Both the position numbers and the translations under genes were made by a program. Below, piece by piece: positions 34,227-46,026 of a DNA stretch of 64,000 nt. Within the stretch, counting starts at the first letter, position 1. Each line of letters starts with the position of its first letter. This DNA comes from Lachnospiraceae bacterium (GTDB lineage Bacteria; Bacillota; Clostridia; Lachnospirales; Lachnospiraceae), in NCBI GenBank assembly GCA_910575035.1, contig CAJTDL010000018.1:1-64000 (forward strand), in the 5' to 3' direction. The notes below the pieces were generated by a model. It was not told where the DNA came from. It did not search any database and saw only the letters and a program-made list of their open reading frames with translations.

Positions 34227-36602
34227 ATGAATGAAAAAGTATTGAAGACATTAGAGTACCATAAAATTATCCATATGCTTACAGAATGCGCCACTTCTGC
34301 GCCCGGCAGGGAGCTTTGCCAGCAGCTGGAGCCTTCTACAGACCTTTCCGAAATCCAGCTGGCCCAGCAGCAGACTGGGGATGCCTTGACCCGGATTTAT
34401 CAGAAAGGCTCCCTTTCCTTTTCTGGCACCCGCAATATCGGCGCTTCCCTGAAGCGCCTGGAAATTGGCGGAACCCTCAGCATTGAGGAACTGATTCGGG
34501 TAACCTCCTTGCTAAAGGTGGCAAAGCGGGCAAAATCCTACTCCCGGGGAGAACGGGAAACACCCCGTGCAGATTCCCTGGATGGACTGTTTTCTGCCCT
34601 TGAGCCTCTGACACCCCTGTCTGATGAGATCAACCGCTGTATCCTTTCAGAGGATGAGATTGCAGATGACGCTTCGGCGCGCTTAAAGCAGATCCGCCGC
34701 TCCATCAAGAACACCAATGACAAGATCCACAGCCAGATGAACACCATGCTCAACAGCAGCCGCAGCCTTTTACAGGACGCTGTCATCACCATGCGCAACG
34801 GCCGTTACTGCCTTCCTGTAAAGGCGGAGTCCAAAAACCAAGTGCCCGGCATGATCCATGACCAGTCCTCTACCGGCTCTACCCTATTTATTGAGCCTAT
34901 GTCTGTGGTAAAGTTAAATAACGATTTAAAAGAGCTGTTTTTAAAAGAGCAGGACGAAATTGAAGTAATCCTGGCAAACCTAAGCTCCCTTACGGCTGAG
35001 CACATCCCCGTTTTGATCAGCAATTATGAGACCTTATCAAAGCTGGATTTCATTTTTGCCAAGGCTTCCCTTGCCAAAAGCTATAATGGCACTGCCCCCA
35101 TATTTAACCAGGAGCGCCGCATCCGCATCCGCAAGGGGCGCCATCCCTTGCTGGACAGCCGCAAGGTGGTTCCCATTGATATCCATCTGGGAGATGATTT
35201 TGACTTATTAGTCATCACAGGCCCTAACACAGGCGGAAAGACCGTTTCCTTAAAAACAGTAGGGCTCTTTACGCTGATGGGGCAGGCTGGGCTGCATATC
35301 CCAGCAAATGACCGCTCCGAGCTGTCTATTTTTGAGGAAGTTTTTGCAGATATTGGAGATGAGCAGAGCATTGAACAAAGCCTCAGCACCTTCTCCTCCC
35401 ATATGACAAATATTGTTTCCATCCTGGAAAAGGTAGATGAAAATTCCCTGGTGCTTTTTGATGAATTATGCGCTGGGACAGACCCTGCGGAAGGCGCAGC
35501 CCTTGCCATGGCGATTTTGTCACGGCTCCATAATTATGGAATCCGCACTATGGCCACTACCCATTACAGTGAGCTTAAGGTATTTGCCCTGTCTACTCCC
35601 GGCGTGGAGAATGCCTGTTGTGAATTTTCCTTAGAGACCCTCAGCCCTACTTACCGTTTGCTGATCGGAATCCCCGGAAAGAGCAATGCTTTTGCCATCT
35701 CCAGTAAATTGGGGCTGGATGGAGATTTAATTGAAAAGGCCAAGGAAAATATGACAGAACAGGATGAAAGCTTTGAAGATCTGCTTTCTGATCTGGAATC
35801 CCGGCGCATTACCATTGAAAAGGACCGCTTAGAAGCAGCCCAGTATAAACAGGAAACTGAAACCCTGAAACGCAAATTAGAGCAAAAGCAAGAGCGTATT
35901 GACAGCCAGCGGGAAAAAATTATCCGGCAGGCAAATGAAGAAGCCCATGCGATTTTGCGTGAAGCAAAGGAAGTGGCTGACCAGGCCATTAAAAATTTCC
36001 ATAAATATGGAAAAGGCAGCGGATCCATCAAGGAGATGGAACAGGAACGGGGCAGCCTGCGCAGCAAAATGGACAAATTAGAAAAGGAGATGGCATTGAA
36101 GCAAAAGGAACAAGCTGCCAACCATAAGGTTCCCAAGAAGCTTCGCATCGGGGATTCTGTAAAGGTCCTGAGCATGAATTTAAAGGGCACTGTCCATACG
36201 CTTCCAAATGACAAAGGGGATTTGTATGTACAGATGGGGATCCTGCGCTCTGTGGTGAACATCAAGGATCTGGTGCTGTTGGAAGAAGATTCCCCCACAT
36301 CTGGCAAAAAAAATACCTCCACAAAGACTGGAAACTTGAAAATGTCAAAATCCGCCACTGTCTCTACCGAGATCAATCTGATCGGAAAAACGACAGACGA
36401 AGCCATTGTCCTACTGGACAAATATCTGGATGACGCTTACCTGGCGCACATGCCTTCCGTACGGATCGTCCACGGAAAGGGAACTGGAGCCCTCCGAAAG
36501 GCTGTGCAGAACCACCTGAGACGGTTAAAATATGTAAAATCCTTCCGCCTGGGAGAATTTGGGGAAGGGGATTCTGGAGTAACGATTGCAGAATTCCATT
36601 AG
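34227..36602 (+). CDS. mutS2: Endonuclease MutS2, 791 aa
   Basis: MutS-family ATPase that in Firmicutes acts in ribosome rescue and suppression of recombination. The core and clamp regions are followed by Walker A GPNTGGKTVSLKT near 333, ALVLFDEL-type Walker B (SLVLFDELCAGTDPAEGAAL near 407), a long coiled coil (about 510-635), a KOW-like segment (RIGDSVKVLSMNLKGTV), and the C-terminal Smr nuclease domain with IVHGKGTGALR near 750. Length is standard. AAGGATG lies upstream. Confidence 0.96.
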   Translation: MNEKVLKTLEYHKIIHMLTECATSAPGRELCQQLEPSTDLSEIQLAQQQTGDALTRIYQKGSLSFSGTRNIGASLKRLEIGGTLSIEELIRVTSLLKVAKRAKSYSRGERETPRADSLDGLFSALEPLTPLSDEINRCILSEDEIADDASARLKQIRRSIKNTNDKIHSQMNTMLNSSRSLLQDAVITMRNGRYCLPVKAESKNQVPGMIHDQSSTGSTLFIEPMSVVKLNNDLKELFLKEQDEIEVILANLSSLTAEHIPVLISNYETLSKLDFIFAKASLAKSYNGTAPIFNQERRIRIRKGRHPLLDSRKVVPIDIHLGDDFDLLVITGPNTGGKTVSLKTVGLFTLMGQAGLHIPANDRSELSIFEEVFADIGDEQSIEQSLSTFSSHMTNIVSILEKVDENSLVLFDELCAGTDPAEGAALAMAILSRLHNYGIRTMATTHYSELKVFALSTPGVENACCEFSLETLSPTYRLLIGIPGKSNAFAISSKLGLDGDLIEKAKENMTEQDESFEDLLSDLESRRITIEKDRLEAAQYKQETETLKRKLEQKQERIDSQREKIIRQANEEAHAILREAKEVADQAIKNFHKYGKGSGSIKEMEQERGSLRSKMDKLEKEMALKQKEQAANHKVPKKLRIGDSVKVLSMNLKGTVHTLPNDKGDLYVQMGILRSVVNIKDLVLLEEDSPTSGKKNTSTKTGNLKMSKSATVSTEINLIGKTTDEAIVLLDKYLDDAYLAHMPSVRIVHGKGTGALRKAVQNHLRRLKYVKSFRLGEFGEGDSGVTIAEFH

Positions 36603-36653
36603 GAATATCGCATCATCTTATTGAAACCTTAGAATATAGAAAGGAGGCTGTCC

Positions 36654-37352
36654 ATGGCAGCAAAACAAAAAATCCTGATTGTAGATGACGACATGAATAT
36701 CGCCGAATTAATTTCCCTCTATTTAACAAAAGAGTGCTATGACACCCATATGGTCCATGATGGAGAGGAAGCCCTTGCAGCATATGAACAATACCAGCCT
36801 AACCTGATCCTGCTGGATCTGATGCTGCCAGGCATAGACGGATACCAGGTGTGCCGGGAAATCCGCACAAAATCCAATACTCCCATTATCATGCTCTCTG
36901 CCAAGGGAGAGATTTTTGATAAAGTATTGGGCCTGGAGCTGGGCGCAGATGATTACATTATAAAGCCTTTTGACTCCAAAGAGCTGGTGGCAAGGGTCAA
37001 AGCCGTCCTCCGCCGCTACCAGCCCTCCAAGCCAGATAAGACAGCTTCCGATATCAAATGTGTGGAATACCCAAACCTCGTGGTTAACCAGACCAACTAC
37101 TCCGTCCTCTACAACGGAAAGCCCGTAGATATGCCGCCAAAGGAGCTGGAACTGCTGTATTTCCTTGCCTCCTCTCCCAACCAGGTATTTACCCGGGAAC
37201 AATTACTGGACCATATCTGGGGCTATGAATACATCGGCGATACCCGTACCGTAGATGTACATGTCAAGCGCCTGCGTGAAAAAATCAAGGACCATGCTTC
37301 CTGGAGCCTTTCCACAGTCTGGGGCATCGGCTACAAATTTGAGGTGAAATAA
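36654..37352 (+). CDS. OmpR-family response regulator, 232 aa
   Basis: Receiver domain with DDD near residue 10, the phosphoacceptor Asp in LILLDLMLPG (about 54) and Lys in IKPFD (about 104). A winged-helix effector domain follows (VFTREQLLDHIWGYEYIGDT and TVDVHVKRLREKI). It regulates transcription with the kinase encoded 67 bases downstream. AAAGGAGG precedes the ATG. The signal is unknown; the pair resembles many Firmicutes envelope-stress or antibiotic-sensing systems. Confidence 0.95.
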   Translation: MAAKQKILIVDDDMNIAELISLYLTKECYDTHMVHDGEEALAAYEQYQPNLILLDLMLPGIDGYQVCREIRTKSNTPIIMLSAKGEIFDKVLGLELGADDYIIKPFDSKELVARVKAVLRRYQPSKPDKTASDIKCVEYPNLVVNQTNYSVLYNGKPVDMPPKELELLYFLASSPNQVFTREQLLDHIWGYEYIGDTRTVDVHVKRLREKIKDHASWSLSTVWGIGYKFEVK

Positions 37353-37418
37353 CACCAAACAAACGGAACTTTAAGGCTATACGATACCCTGCACAAAATG
37401 CACAGAATGGAGAAACCT

Positions 37419-38831
37419 GTGAAACGAATGCTTTACCTTAAGCTATTGGCTGGTTATGTGGCATTTGCAATTTTAGGCTTTCTTACAATCGCTACATTTA
37501 CCTCCCATTTTACTTTAAATTACATTAAAAAGGACACTGCCTCCACCTTATACCGGGAGTCCAAGCTGCTGGCTTCTAATTATGCAACCAACTATTACCA
37601 GGGCACCATGACCCTGGATGATATTTCTTCCCAATTTTCCGCTGTTTCCCTCTACCTGGATGCAGATATTTGGGTGGTGGATAAAAATGGCAATATCCTG
37701 ATCAAATCCGAAGGTGAGACAGCGCCTGCTTCCGGGACAGTGGAGGGATTTGACATTACTGCCTTCGGCACCAAATATTATCAGATAGGTACTTTTTTTA
37801 ACATCTTTTCAGATGATACCTTATCTGTATTTTCCCCTATTTCCATCAACTACAAGGTAAGGGGATACCTGCTGATCCACAAGCCCATCAGCGACCTGAT
37901 TTCCCTAAAGGACGGATTTTTGAATATCTCTTATATGACGCTGGCCATTATCGTACTTTGTGCCTTTGTAATGCTTGGCCTGTTCACCTATACTATCTGT
38001 ATCCCTCTTCGGAAAATCACCCAGGCGGCGCAGGATTATTCCACGGGGAATTTCGAAACGCAGATCAATATCCACACAAATGATGAAATTGGGTATTTAG
38101 CCGCTTCCCTAAATTATATGGCTCTGGAGCTCTCCACCCTGGAAGAAGACCAACGCAAATTTATTGCAAACGTATCCCACGATTTCCGTTCCCCATTAAC
38201 TTCCATCAAAGGGTATATTGACGCAATCATGGATGGCACCATTCCTTATGAGATGCAGGATAAATACCTGAACATTATCTTGCATGAAACAGAACGCCTG
38301 AATAAACTGACGGAAGGCATGCTGGAATTAAATAAATATGGGGTCAAAGGGACGATGCTGGATATCAGCAAATTTGACATTAACAATATCATTAAGATGG
38401 TAGCCCAGTCCTTCGAGGGAACTTGCAAAGAGAAAAGGATTTCCTTTGAACTGATACTGACAGGCCAAACCTGCTATGTTTCAGCAGATGTCAGCAAAAT
38501 ACAGCAGGTTCTCTATAACCTGATTGACAACGCCATCAAGTTCAGCCATACGGATTCTACCATCACAATTGAGACCACAGAGAAAAATGAAAAAGTATTT
38601 ATATCGGTAAAAGATACAGGGATTGGAATTCCAAAAGACAGCATTAAGAAAATTTGGGAACGGTTTTATAAAACAGACTTGTCAAGAGGGAAAGATAAAA
38701 AGGGGACAGGGCTTGGCCTCGCAATTGTGAAGGAGATTGTTTCAGCACATAATGAAAATATCAATGTAATCAGCACAGAAGGTGTGGGGACAGAATTTAT
38801 CTTTACGCTGCCACTGCATCAGGGTGGCTGA
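37419..38831 (+). CDS. Sensor histidine kinase with HAMP domain, 470 aa
   Basis: Partner of the upstream regulator. The start is GTG at 37419 (KRMLYLKLLAGYVAF), as GGAGAA lies six bases upstream; ATGs at 37398 and 37407 have no site. Two membrane helices (about 5-27 and 175-197) flank an extracellular sensor domain. Then come HAMP, the HisKA phosphoacceptor in VSHDFRSPLTSIKGY, and the ATPase motifs NLIDNAIKFSH, DTGIGIP and GTGLGLAIVK. Complete and normal in length. Confidence 0.93.
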   Translation: MKRMLYLKLLAGYVAFAILGFLTIATFTSHFTLNYIKKDTASTLYRESKLLASNYATNYYQGTMTLDDISSQFSAVSLYLDADIWVVDKNGNILIKSEGETAPASGTVEGFDITAFGTKYYQIGTFFNIFSDDTLSVFSPISINYKVRGYLLIHKPISDLISLKDGFLNISYMTLAIIVLCAFVMLGLFTYTICIPLRKITQAAQDYSTGNFETQINIHTNDEIGYLAASLNYMALELSTLEEDQRKFIANVSHDFRSPLTSIKGYIDAIMDGTIPYEMQDKYLNIILHETERLNKLTEGMLELNKYGVKGTMLDISKFDINNIIKMVAQSFEGTCKEKRISFELILTGQTCYVSADVSKIQQVLYNLIDNAIKFSHTDSTITIETTEKNEKVFISVKDTGIGIPKDSIKKIWERFYKTDLSRGKDKKGTGLGLAIVKEIVSAHNENINVISTEGVGTEFIFTLPLHQGG

Positions 38832-38896
38832 GAAAATAATTGGCCATACTTCCCAATACCAGCCGCCCAGCCACACCCATTGATACATGGCACCTC

Positions 38897-39763
38897 TTAA
38901 AATCCGTCCACAGCCACATCTATCACAGCTCCTGCCGCATCTGCTGATACCCCGGGGCTGGAAGCCGCCATACTGGCTCCTCCCCCCATGTCGCAGGATA
39001 CTGCCCCCATAGATGCGATCTCTGCAGCCACCATCATTTCAGCCTGCTGCTCTAACTGTGCCTCTGTCAGCTCTATCCCCTTTTCACTTAACTCTACCTC
39101 CACCCCTCCCAACGGATAATAGGCCGTATTTAACACAATCGGGGACTCCCCCCTTGCAGCCCGGCTCACATTTGTCTGATATTCCTTATCCGCCTCATCC
39201 ATTTTACTCCGTTCTATATTCCGATGCTGCCTGCGCCTGCGCATAATTTCCTGAATACGCGCCTGCTTTTTCTGCTCCCTCTGTGACTTTTCAAGGCTTA
39301 GCTTCTGCTCCAAATGGCGCTCCTTTTGGCTGACCCGGCGTTTTATTTCATTTTTTTGCTGCTGCTCTTCTGCCTCTGCCTTTTTGGAATGCTTTCTCTG
39401 CTGCTGCTCCTCCTGCTTCAAATTCCTGGTTTTCATCTGTGCGCAGCGCACCATGCGCCTGGCATGGATAATCGCGCTATTCAGCTCTGACTCATTGTAC
39501 ATCCCCGTCCCCTTGCACTTTGCAAGGTTGGCAAGCTTAGACTTCGCCTGGCATAATACTTTCCCGGCGCTTTGGGCTTTTGTGGCGCGCACCAAGGCAG
39601 AGCGTATCTCCCTGGAATTATAATTTAGATGCTTCTTGGGGGTTGTTTTCTTTTGGCTTGCTTTTTTTGAGGATGCTGCGCGCCTGGTTTTGCCCGTAGA
39701 TGCCGTCATGGCCTGCATTCCCCCATATGCAATCCCACCGGCGTTGTATGACCTTGTATTCAT
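38897..39763 (-). CDS. Hypothetical Lys/Gln-rich coiled-coil protein, 288 aa
   Basis: Not recognised. The start at 39763 (MNTRSYNAGGIAYGG) is set by AAGGAGGG. The N-terminal 50 residues are Ser/Lys/Thr-rich; residues about 100-200 form a strongly charged coiled coil (KHSKKAEAEEQQQKNEIKRR). The C-terminal 60 residues are Ala/Gly/Ser-rich. No signal peptide. It could be a structural or nucleic-acid-binding protein; similar proteins occur in Lachnospiraceae without known role, as far as I can recall. Confidence 0.6.
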   Translation of the reverse strand: MNTRSYNAGGIAYGGMQAMTASTGKTRRAASSKKASQKKTTPKKHLNYNSREIRSALVRATKAQSAGKVLCQAKSKLANLAKCKGTGMYNESELNSAIIHARRMVRCAQMKTRNLKQEEQQQRKHSKKAEAEEQQQKNEIKRRVSQKERHLEQKLSLEKSQREQKKQARIQEIMRRRRQHRNIERSKMDEADKEYQTNVSRAARGESPIVLNTAYYPLGGVEVELSEKGIELTEAQLEQQAEMMVAAEIASMGAVSCDMGGGASMAASSPGVSADAAGAVIDVAVDGF

Positions 39764-39980
39764 TCTGTTCCCTCCTTGAAACCTTGGAAATACCAAAACA
39801 CCCTTTGGCTGTTCCCTTTCTGCGAATCCTCGCCTTATCATCGGGAATCCGTTCCCTCTTAACATTCATCGTCATATTTCCCTTAAAAATAAACTGGCAC
39901 AGGATAAAATACATAACTGTCTGCAGCAGATGGATGAGAACCCTTATTTTATCAAGCGTATGGAAAGGAACAGAACAAAT

Positions 39981-40913
39981 TTACACGCCCAGCTTCTTGG
40001 GCACGGATGTGTATTCATACGGGGTGGCCTGGTACACATAGTAATTCAGCCAATTCGTATATAATGTATTCGCATGGGCGCGCCACTGCAAATTGGGGCG
40101 TATCGTGCAGTCGTCCCCCACATAATAATTTTTGGGCACCTGAATATCCAGCCCCTTTTCCTTATCCCGCATATATTCTGTATGTAGGGTCACTCTGTCA
40201 TATTCCGGATGGCCCATAACAAACACCTTTTTCCCTGTAGTGTCCATAATCAGAAAAACCCCTGCTTCTTCCGATTCTGCCAGAACCGTAAGCTCTGGAA
40301 CTTTCTCAATCTCCGCTTTTGGGACTTCAGTATGCCGGGAATGGGGAGCAAGGAAATAATCATCAAACCCCCGTACTAAAGGGATTCTCCGGTTTCGCAC
40401 CTTGTGCTCAAATATGCCGAACATTTTCTGGGAAAGCCTTTCCTTCGGAATCCCATAATGATAGTAAAGGGCAGCCTGGGCGCCCCAGCACAGGTGCATC
40501 GTGGATGTCACATTTGTCTTTGTCCACGCACAGATTTCCCGAAATTCCTGCCAATAATCTACTTCCTCATACTCCATTTGCTCCACTGGAGCCCCTGTGA
40601 TAATAAACCCATCAAACTTCTGATTCTTTATTTCTTCAAATGTATGGTAAAATTTATTCAAATGGCTGCTGGACGTATTTTTTGATGCATGGCTGCTTAC
40701 TGTTACGAATGTCACGTCTACCTGAAGGGGCGTATTAGACAGTTCGCGCAAAATCTGCAGTTCTGTATCCTCCTTTAAAGGCATTAGGTTCAAAATCCCC
40801 ACCTCAATCGGACGGATATCCTGATGCATTGCACGGTTTTCATCCATAGTAAATACATTCTCTGTCTCTAATTTTTCCCTTGCCGGCAATTCGCCTTGAA
40901 CCTTGATTGGCAT
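39981..40913 (-). CDS. metA: Homoserine O-acetyltransferase (MetA type), 310 aa
   Basis: Transfers an acyl group to homoserine, the first step of methionine synthesis. The start at 40913 gives numbering equal to studied MetA proteins: catalytic Cys142 (MHLCWGA), His235 and Glu237 (MGHPEYD). Residue 111 is Glu (GAPVEQMEY). In Bacillus cereus MetA this Glu selects acetyl-CoA; Gly there in E. coli selects succinyl-CoA. So this enzyme is best read as an acetyltransferase despite common annotation as a succinyltransferase. AAGGAAAAGGGT precedes the ATG. No SAM or T-box riboswitch was found upstream. Confidence 0.94.
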   Translation of the reverse strand: MPIKVQGELPAREKLETENVFTMDENRAMHQDIRPIEVGILNLMPLKEDTELQILRELSNTPLQVDVTFVTVSSHASKNTSSSHLNKFYHTFEEIKNQKFDGFIITGAPVEQMEYEEVDYWQEFREICAWTKTNVTSTMHLCWGAQAALYYHYGIPKERLSQKMFGIFEHKVRNRRIPLVRGFDDYFLAPHSRHTEVPKAEIEKVPELTVLAESEEAGVFLIMDTTGKKVFVMGHPEYDRVTLHTEYMRDKEKGLDIQVPKNYYVGDDCTIRPNLQWRAHANTLYTNWLNYYVYQATPYEYTSVPKKLGV

Positions 40914-41029
40914 ACCCTTTTCCTTCTTTCTATCTAAAAATATTTTCACCCCTGCCTAACACACTTGCTAAATCCCGCATGTGCAGCAGGCCTATCCATT
41001 CTGCGCTATGGCCCACATACCCAAAGGCA

Positions 41030-43168
<2,139 letters not shown>

Positions 43169-43885
43169 TCAGGCATCCTCCTTGATCCTTCCCTGCAGTT
43201 CCTCCCATTCTTCCTGGCTCACTTCCCGGTATTCCCCTTCTTTCAAATCCCCCAGCCGAATATTCATAATCCGCACCCGCTTCAAATCCACCACACGATA
43301 CTGAAATGCCTGGCACATCCTGCGAATCTGCCGATTCAGCCCCTGTGTCAGCACAATGCGGAAAGTATATCTCCCCACCTTCTCTACCCGGCACTCCCTC
43401 GTTGTCACATCTAACTCTTCCAGATACACCCCTTTCGCCATTTTCTGCAAAAACCCTTCTGTCACTTCCCGGTGCACTCTGACAATATATTCCTTCTCAT
43501 GCATATTCCTGCTGCGCATAATCTGGTTCACCAGCTCCCCCTGGTTTGTCATCAGGATCAGCCCATGGGAATCCTTGTCCAGCCGCCCTACAGGGTACAC
43601 GCGCTTGGGATATCCCAAAAAATCCACAATATTATCCCGCTCCCGCTTTTCAGCCGTACACACAATCCCTACTGGCTTATTCACCACAAGCAAAATAACC
43701 GCTTCCTCTTTAGAAACGCTCTTTCTCCCAAACATCACCTTATCCCCTGGAAAGACCTTGTCTCCCATAACAGCTTTTCTGCCATTGATGGTTACAAAGC
43801 CCTCCCCAATCCGGCGATCCGCTTCTCTGCGGGAGCAAATTCCCGCCTCGCTTAAAAATTTGTTGATCCTGACTGGCCCTGACAT
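43169..43885 (-). CDS. RsuA/RluB/RluF-family pseudouridine synthase, 238 aa
   Basis: Isomerises a specific uridine in rRNA. N-terminal S4 RNA-binding domain (RINKFLSEAGICSRREADRR), then the catalytic Asp in VGRLDKDSHGLILMTN, and the family motif LTQGLNRQIRRMCQAF. Short, single-domain length favours RluF or RluB-like over RsuA, but the exact target cannot be fixed. AGGGGAA lies just upstream. It is separated by 12 bases from the upstream gene, so the two are likely co-transcribed. Confidence 0.9.
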   Translation of the reverse strand: MSGPVRINKFLSEAGICSRREADRRIGEGFVTINGRKAVMGDKVFPGDKVMFGRKSVSKEEAVILLVVNKPVGIVCTAEKRERDNIVDFLGYPKRVYPVGRLDKDSHGLILMTNQGELVNQIMRSRNMHEKEYIVRVHREVTEGFLQKMAKGVYLEELDVTTRECRVEKVGRYTFRIVLTQGLNRQIRRMCQAFQYRVVDLKRVRIMNIRLGDLKEGEYREVSQEEWEELQGRIKEDA

Positions 43886-43900
43886 CATTTCCCCTGCCTT

Positions 43901-44332
43901 CTATAAAAATTTTTTCAGCCTTTCAATATTCTCTTCCTCAAAATCCATCAATTCTTCCGCCAATTCATTGGCAAAGCTCCCCATAGACTTATTGTTATGC
44001 TTTACCTTCAGCAAATCCGCAATCCCCCTGCTGTTTCGCTGAATGACCATATTCGCCACATGGGGCGTGCTGATGTTCAGCATGGTATTTGCCTGAACCG
44101 CCCCCCACAGCATAGCCCTTTCCAAACCAGAATCCTTGGGCACCAGCCCATGCTCCCACAGCCCTGCTTCTGCCTTCCTCTCAAAATCCCGGAACCGATT
44201 CCTCTCAGATGTCAGCTCATAGGCAAATTCCTGGTTATAAACCTTGCCCATCAATGCGTCAATGGCCTTTACCGCCCTGGATGCATTTCTCTGGGTTTCC
44301 CTTAACACATTAATTTCCTCATGTTCACGCAT
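43901..44332 (-). CDS. Conserved helical protein of unknown function, 143 aa
   Basis: All-helical soluble protein (EEINVLRETQRNASRAVKAI, then YELTSERNRFRDFERKAEAG, ending in a charged helix). The heptad-like four-helix pattern recalls ferritin-like or DUF3231-type bundles, yet no metal-ligand set is seen. It precedes the pseudouridine synthase in an apparent operon. Function unknown. Confidence 0.6.
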   Translation of the reverse strand: MREHEEINVLRETQRNASRAVKAIDALMGKVYNQEFAYELTSERNRFRDFERKAEAGLWEHGLVPKDSGLERAMLWGAVQANTMLNISTPHVANMVIQRNSRGIADLLKVKHNNKSMGSFANELAEELMDFEEENIERLKKFL

Positions 44333-44408
44333 AATGCCCTCCTACATTTGATTTCATATTGTCCATCATTAGGTTAAGACATTTTACGCTTTTTATACCC
44401 CTTATATA

Positions 44409-44443
44409 AGAAAAAGAGAACTGCCTTTACCAAACAATTCTCT
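44409..44443 (-). terminator. Terminator of the SH3-protein gene
   Basis: AGAGAATTG pairs with CAGTTCTCT around an 11-base loop and is followed by TTTTTC on the minus strand, eleven bases after the stop at 44455. Confidence 0.9.
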
Positions 44444-44454
44444 TTTTAAAGCCA

Positions 44455-45714
44455 CTAATTATTCAAAAGCAAATCTGTCCGAATATATCCGGTCTGCCCG
44501 TTCCATTCTACTTTTGTCCATCCTTCTGCATAGCTTAATATAACCGTTATGCTGTCTCCAATCCCGGTTGTCCCAATCAGTTCTGCCGACTCATTCATGG
44601 AAACACGGACATTATAGCCGTCATTCGCCGTCAGGACTGTTCCTTCTGGCACATAATTAAGGCCACTGCTGTTATTGCTGCCTTCTGTATTATCCTCTTG
44701 CCCTGAAGGCTCCTCCGGCGCTGCTTCTTCCTGATTCTCAGCAGCTTCCTCCTGCTGCTTCTGCTCTTGCTTCTTCTTTTCCTCTTCTTCTTTTTTCTTC
44801 TTCTTTTCCTCTTGTTTCTTCTTTTCCTCTTGTTTCTTCTTTTTCTCTGCCTTCTTTTTCTTCTTTTCTTCCTGCTCGGCTTTTTCCTTTTCAGCATTCG
44901 GATCATAAGACTGCTTCCATTCCTGGATTGCCTTCGTCATGGAATTAGCGACTTTCTTCAAATCCTTATTAGATTCTATCATCTCATCATACTCAGACTG
45001 GCAATCCTGATGGAGCTTGGCTATACCCTCAATAGCCCCAAAATCTTCAATCAACGCCTCAATCTCAGGATCTGTCTCCTGCTCCTCCATCTGGCGGTTA
45101 AATGGGCAATACAGGCTGTCTATATAAAGCTTTCCCTTATCGTCTGTCCTAATATAGAAAAAATCCATTCCCGGAAGGCTCTCTTCTGCATCTGCCAGCT
45201 TCATGGTGAATGTAGCGGACGCAATATAAGATCCCTCTTCTTTTCCTTCCTTTGTATAACATGTGAGGCCGCCATAACTCTCCACATAGCTATCCATCAT
45301 CTTAATATAGCTTTTTTCCATATCAGAAAGAGACTCCGTAATGGAATCTAACTTTTCTACGTCTGCTGCTGCACAGGAATTATAATATGTAGAAACCAGT
45401 TCCTTTACCTCTGGCAAATCTACCTCATATCCAGGATCTGCCTGCTCTGTTCCTGGCTCTTTTGTTCCTTCCTCCGGATCTTTGGCCTCATCCTGGCCTT
45501 CCCCGCCTTGTTCTCCCTGTTCCCCGGAAGCTGTGCTTCCCTGGGCGTCTGTGCCTTCCCCGCCCTTACTGTCGCCTACCGTCATGGCAAGTGCCAGAAT
45601 CAATGCTATTGTTAAAACTCCTGCTGAAATATATTTTATGTTTTTCTTGCAAAATGCTACTATTTTATTTGAATCTACATTGTAATCGGATTTTCTTTTA
45701 TTTGAATTGCTCAT
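44455..45714 (-). CDS. Membrane-anchored protein with Lys/Glu coiled coil and SH3 domain, 419 aa
   Basis: A short cytoplasmic start is followed by one membrane helix (about 32-50) and an acidic Gly-rich linker. An NTF2- or DUF-like globular region (about 95-245) follows, then a 40-residue block of alternating EE/KK repeats (about 275-325). The C-terminal bacterial SH3 domain (about 350-419; GTVLTANDGYNVRVSMNESA and WNGQTGYIRTDLLLN) may bind peptidoglycan. The start has AAGGAGCACAC. A cell-wall role is inferred from architecture. Confidence 0.75.
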   Translation of the reverse strand: MSNSNKRKSDYNVDSNKIVAFCKKNIKYISAGVLTIALILALAMTVGDSKGGEGTDAQGSTASGEQGEQGGEGQDEAKDPEEGTKEPGTEQADPGYEVDLPEVKELVSTYYNSCAAADVEKLDSITESLSDMEKSYIKMMDSYVESYGGLTCYTKEGKEEGSYIASATFTMKLADAEESLPGMDFFYIRTDDKGKLYIDSLYCPFNRQMEEQETDPEIEALIEDFGAIEGIAKLHQDCQSEYDEMIESNKDLKKVANSMTKAIQEWKQSYDPNAEKEKAEQEEKKKKKAEKKKKQEEKKKQEEKKKKKEEEEKKKQEQKQQEEAAENQEEAAPEEPSGQEDNTEGSNNSSGLNYVPEGTVLTANDGYNVRVSMNESAELIGTTGIGDSITVILSYAEGWTKVEWNGQTGYIRTDLLLNN

Positions 45715-45791
45715 GTGTGCTCCTTATTTTTCATCTATATTCGCTCACAGCCCTGGCTTGTGCAGGGCTGTGATGATTAAAAGTTTCATTT

Positions 45792-45931
45792 ATTCACGGC
45801 CTGGAGGCCGTGAATTGCAACAATTCGGGGCGATATTATAAATTTTGCTTCACAAAAATCGCCCCTCACTCCTGAATCATGTTCTCACGGAATGCACAAT
45901 TCAGCGCATTCCTGAGCCATGATATAGTAAC
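45792..45931 (-). ncRNA. Structured dispersed repeat, copy B (candidate cis-regulatory RNA)
   Basis: Second copy of the element at 33969-34106, in the same orientation and again in front of a minus-strand membrane-protein gene. Pairings kept by compensating changes: TTTTGT/GCAAAA here versus TTTTGC/GCAAAA in copy A, and the long TCATG/CATGA stem. The 3' hairpin is TTCACGGCC-TCCA-GGCCGTGAA. It begins ten bases after the tRNA. A further hairpin (CACAGCCCTG/CAGGGCTGTG) lies at about 45745-45772. Confidence 0.6.
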
Positions 45932-45941
45932 AAAGTTTCAA

Positions 45942-46013
45942 TACACCCAGAGGGAATCGAACCCCCAGCCCCAGAACCGGAATCTGGTGTTTTATCCGTT
46001 AAACTATGGGTGC
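45942..46013 (-). tRNA. tRNA-Arg (anticodon CCG)
   Basis: The 72-base cloverleaf starts GCACCCA and ends TGGGTGT plus A. The anticodon stem CCAGA/TCTGG closes the seven-base loop TTCCGGT, with CCG at the anticodon position. The T arm has GGTTCGATTCC. CCA is not encoded. TATAAT at 46021-46026 (minus) is a likely -10. Confidence 0.95.
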
Positions 46014-46026
46014 ATATCAAATTATA

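Noticed and set aside
40914-41029. SAM riboswitch or T-box before metA
   Set aside because: No kink-turn, AGGGTGGAACCGCG or terminator pattern in the short gap after ligA.
44631-44906. 91-codon Arg/Lys-rich frame inside the SH3-protein gene
   Set aside because: It is the shifted reading of the EE/KK coiled-coil codons, without a ribosome site or a sensible protein.
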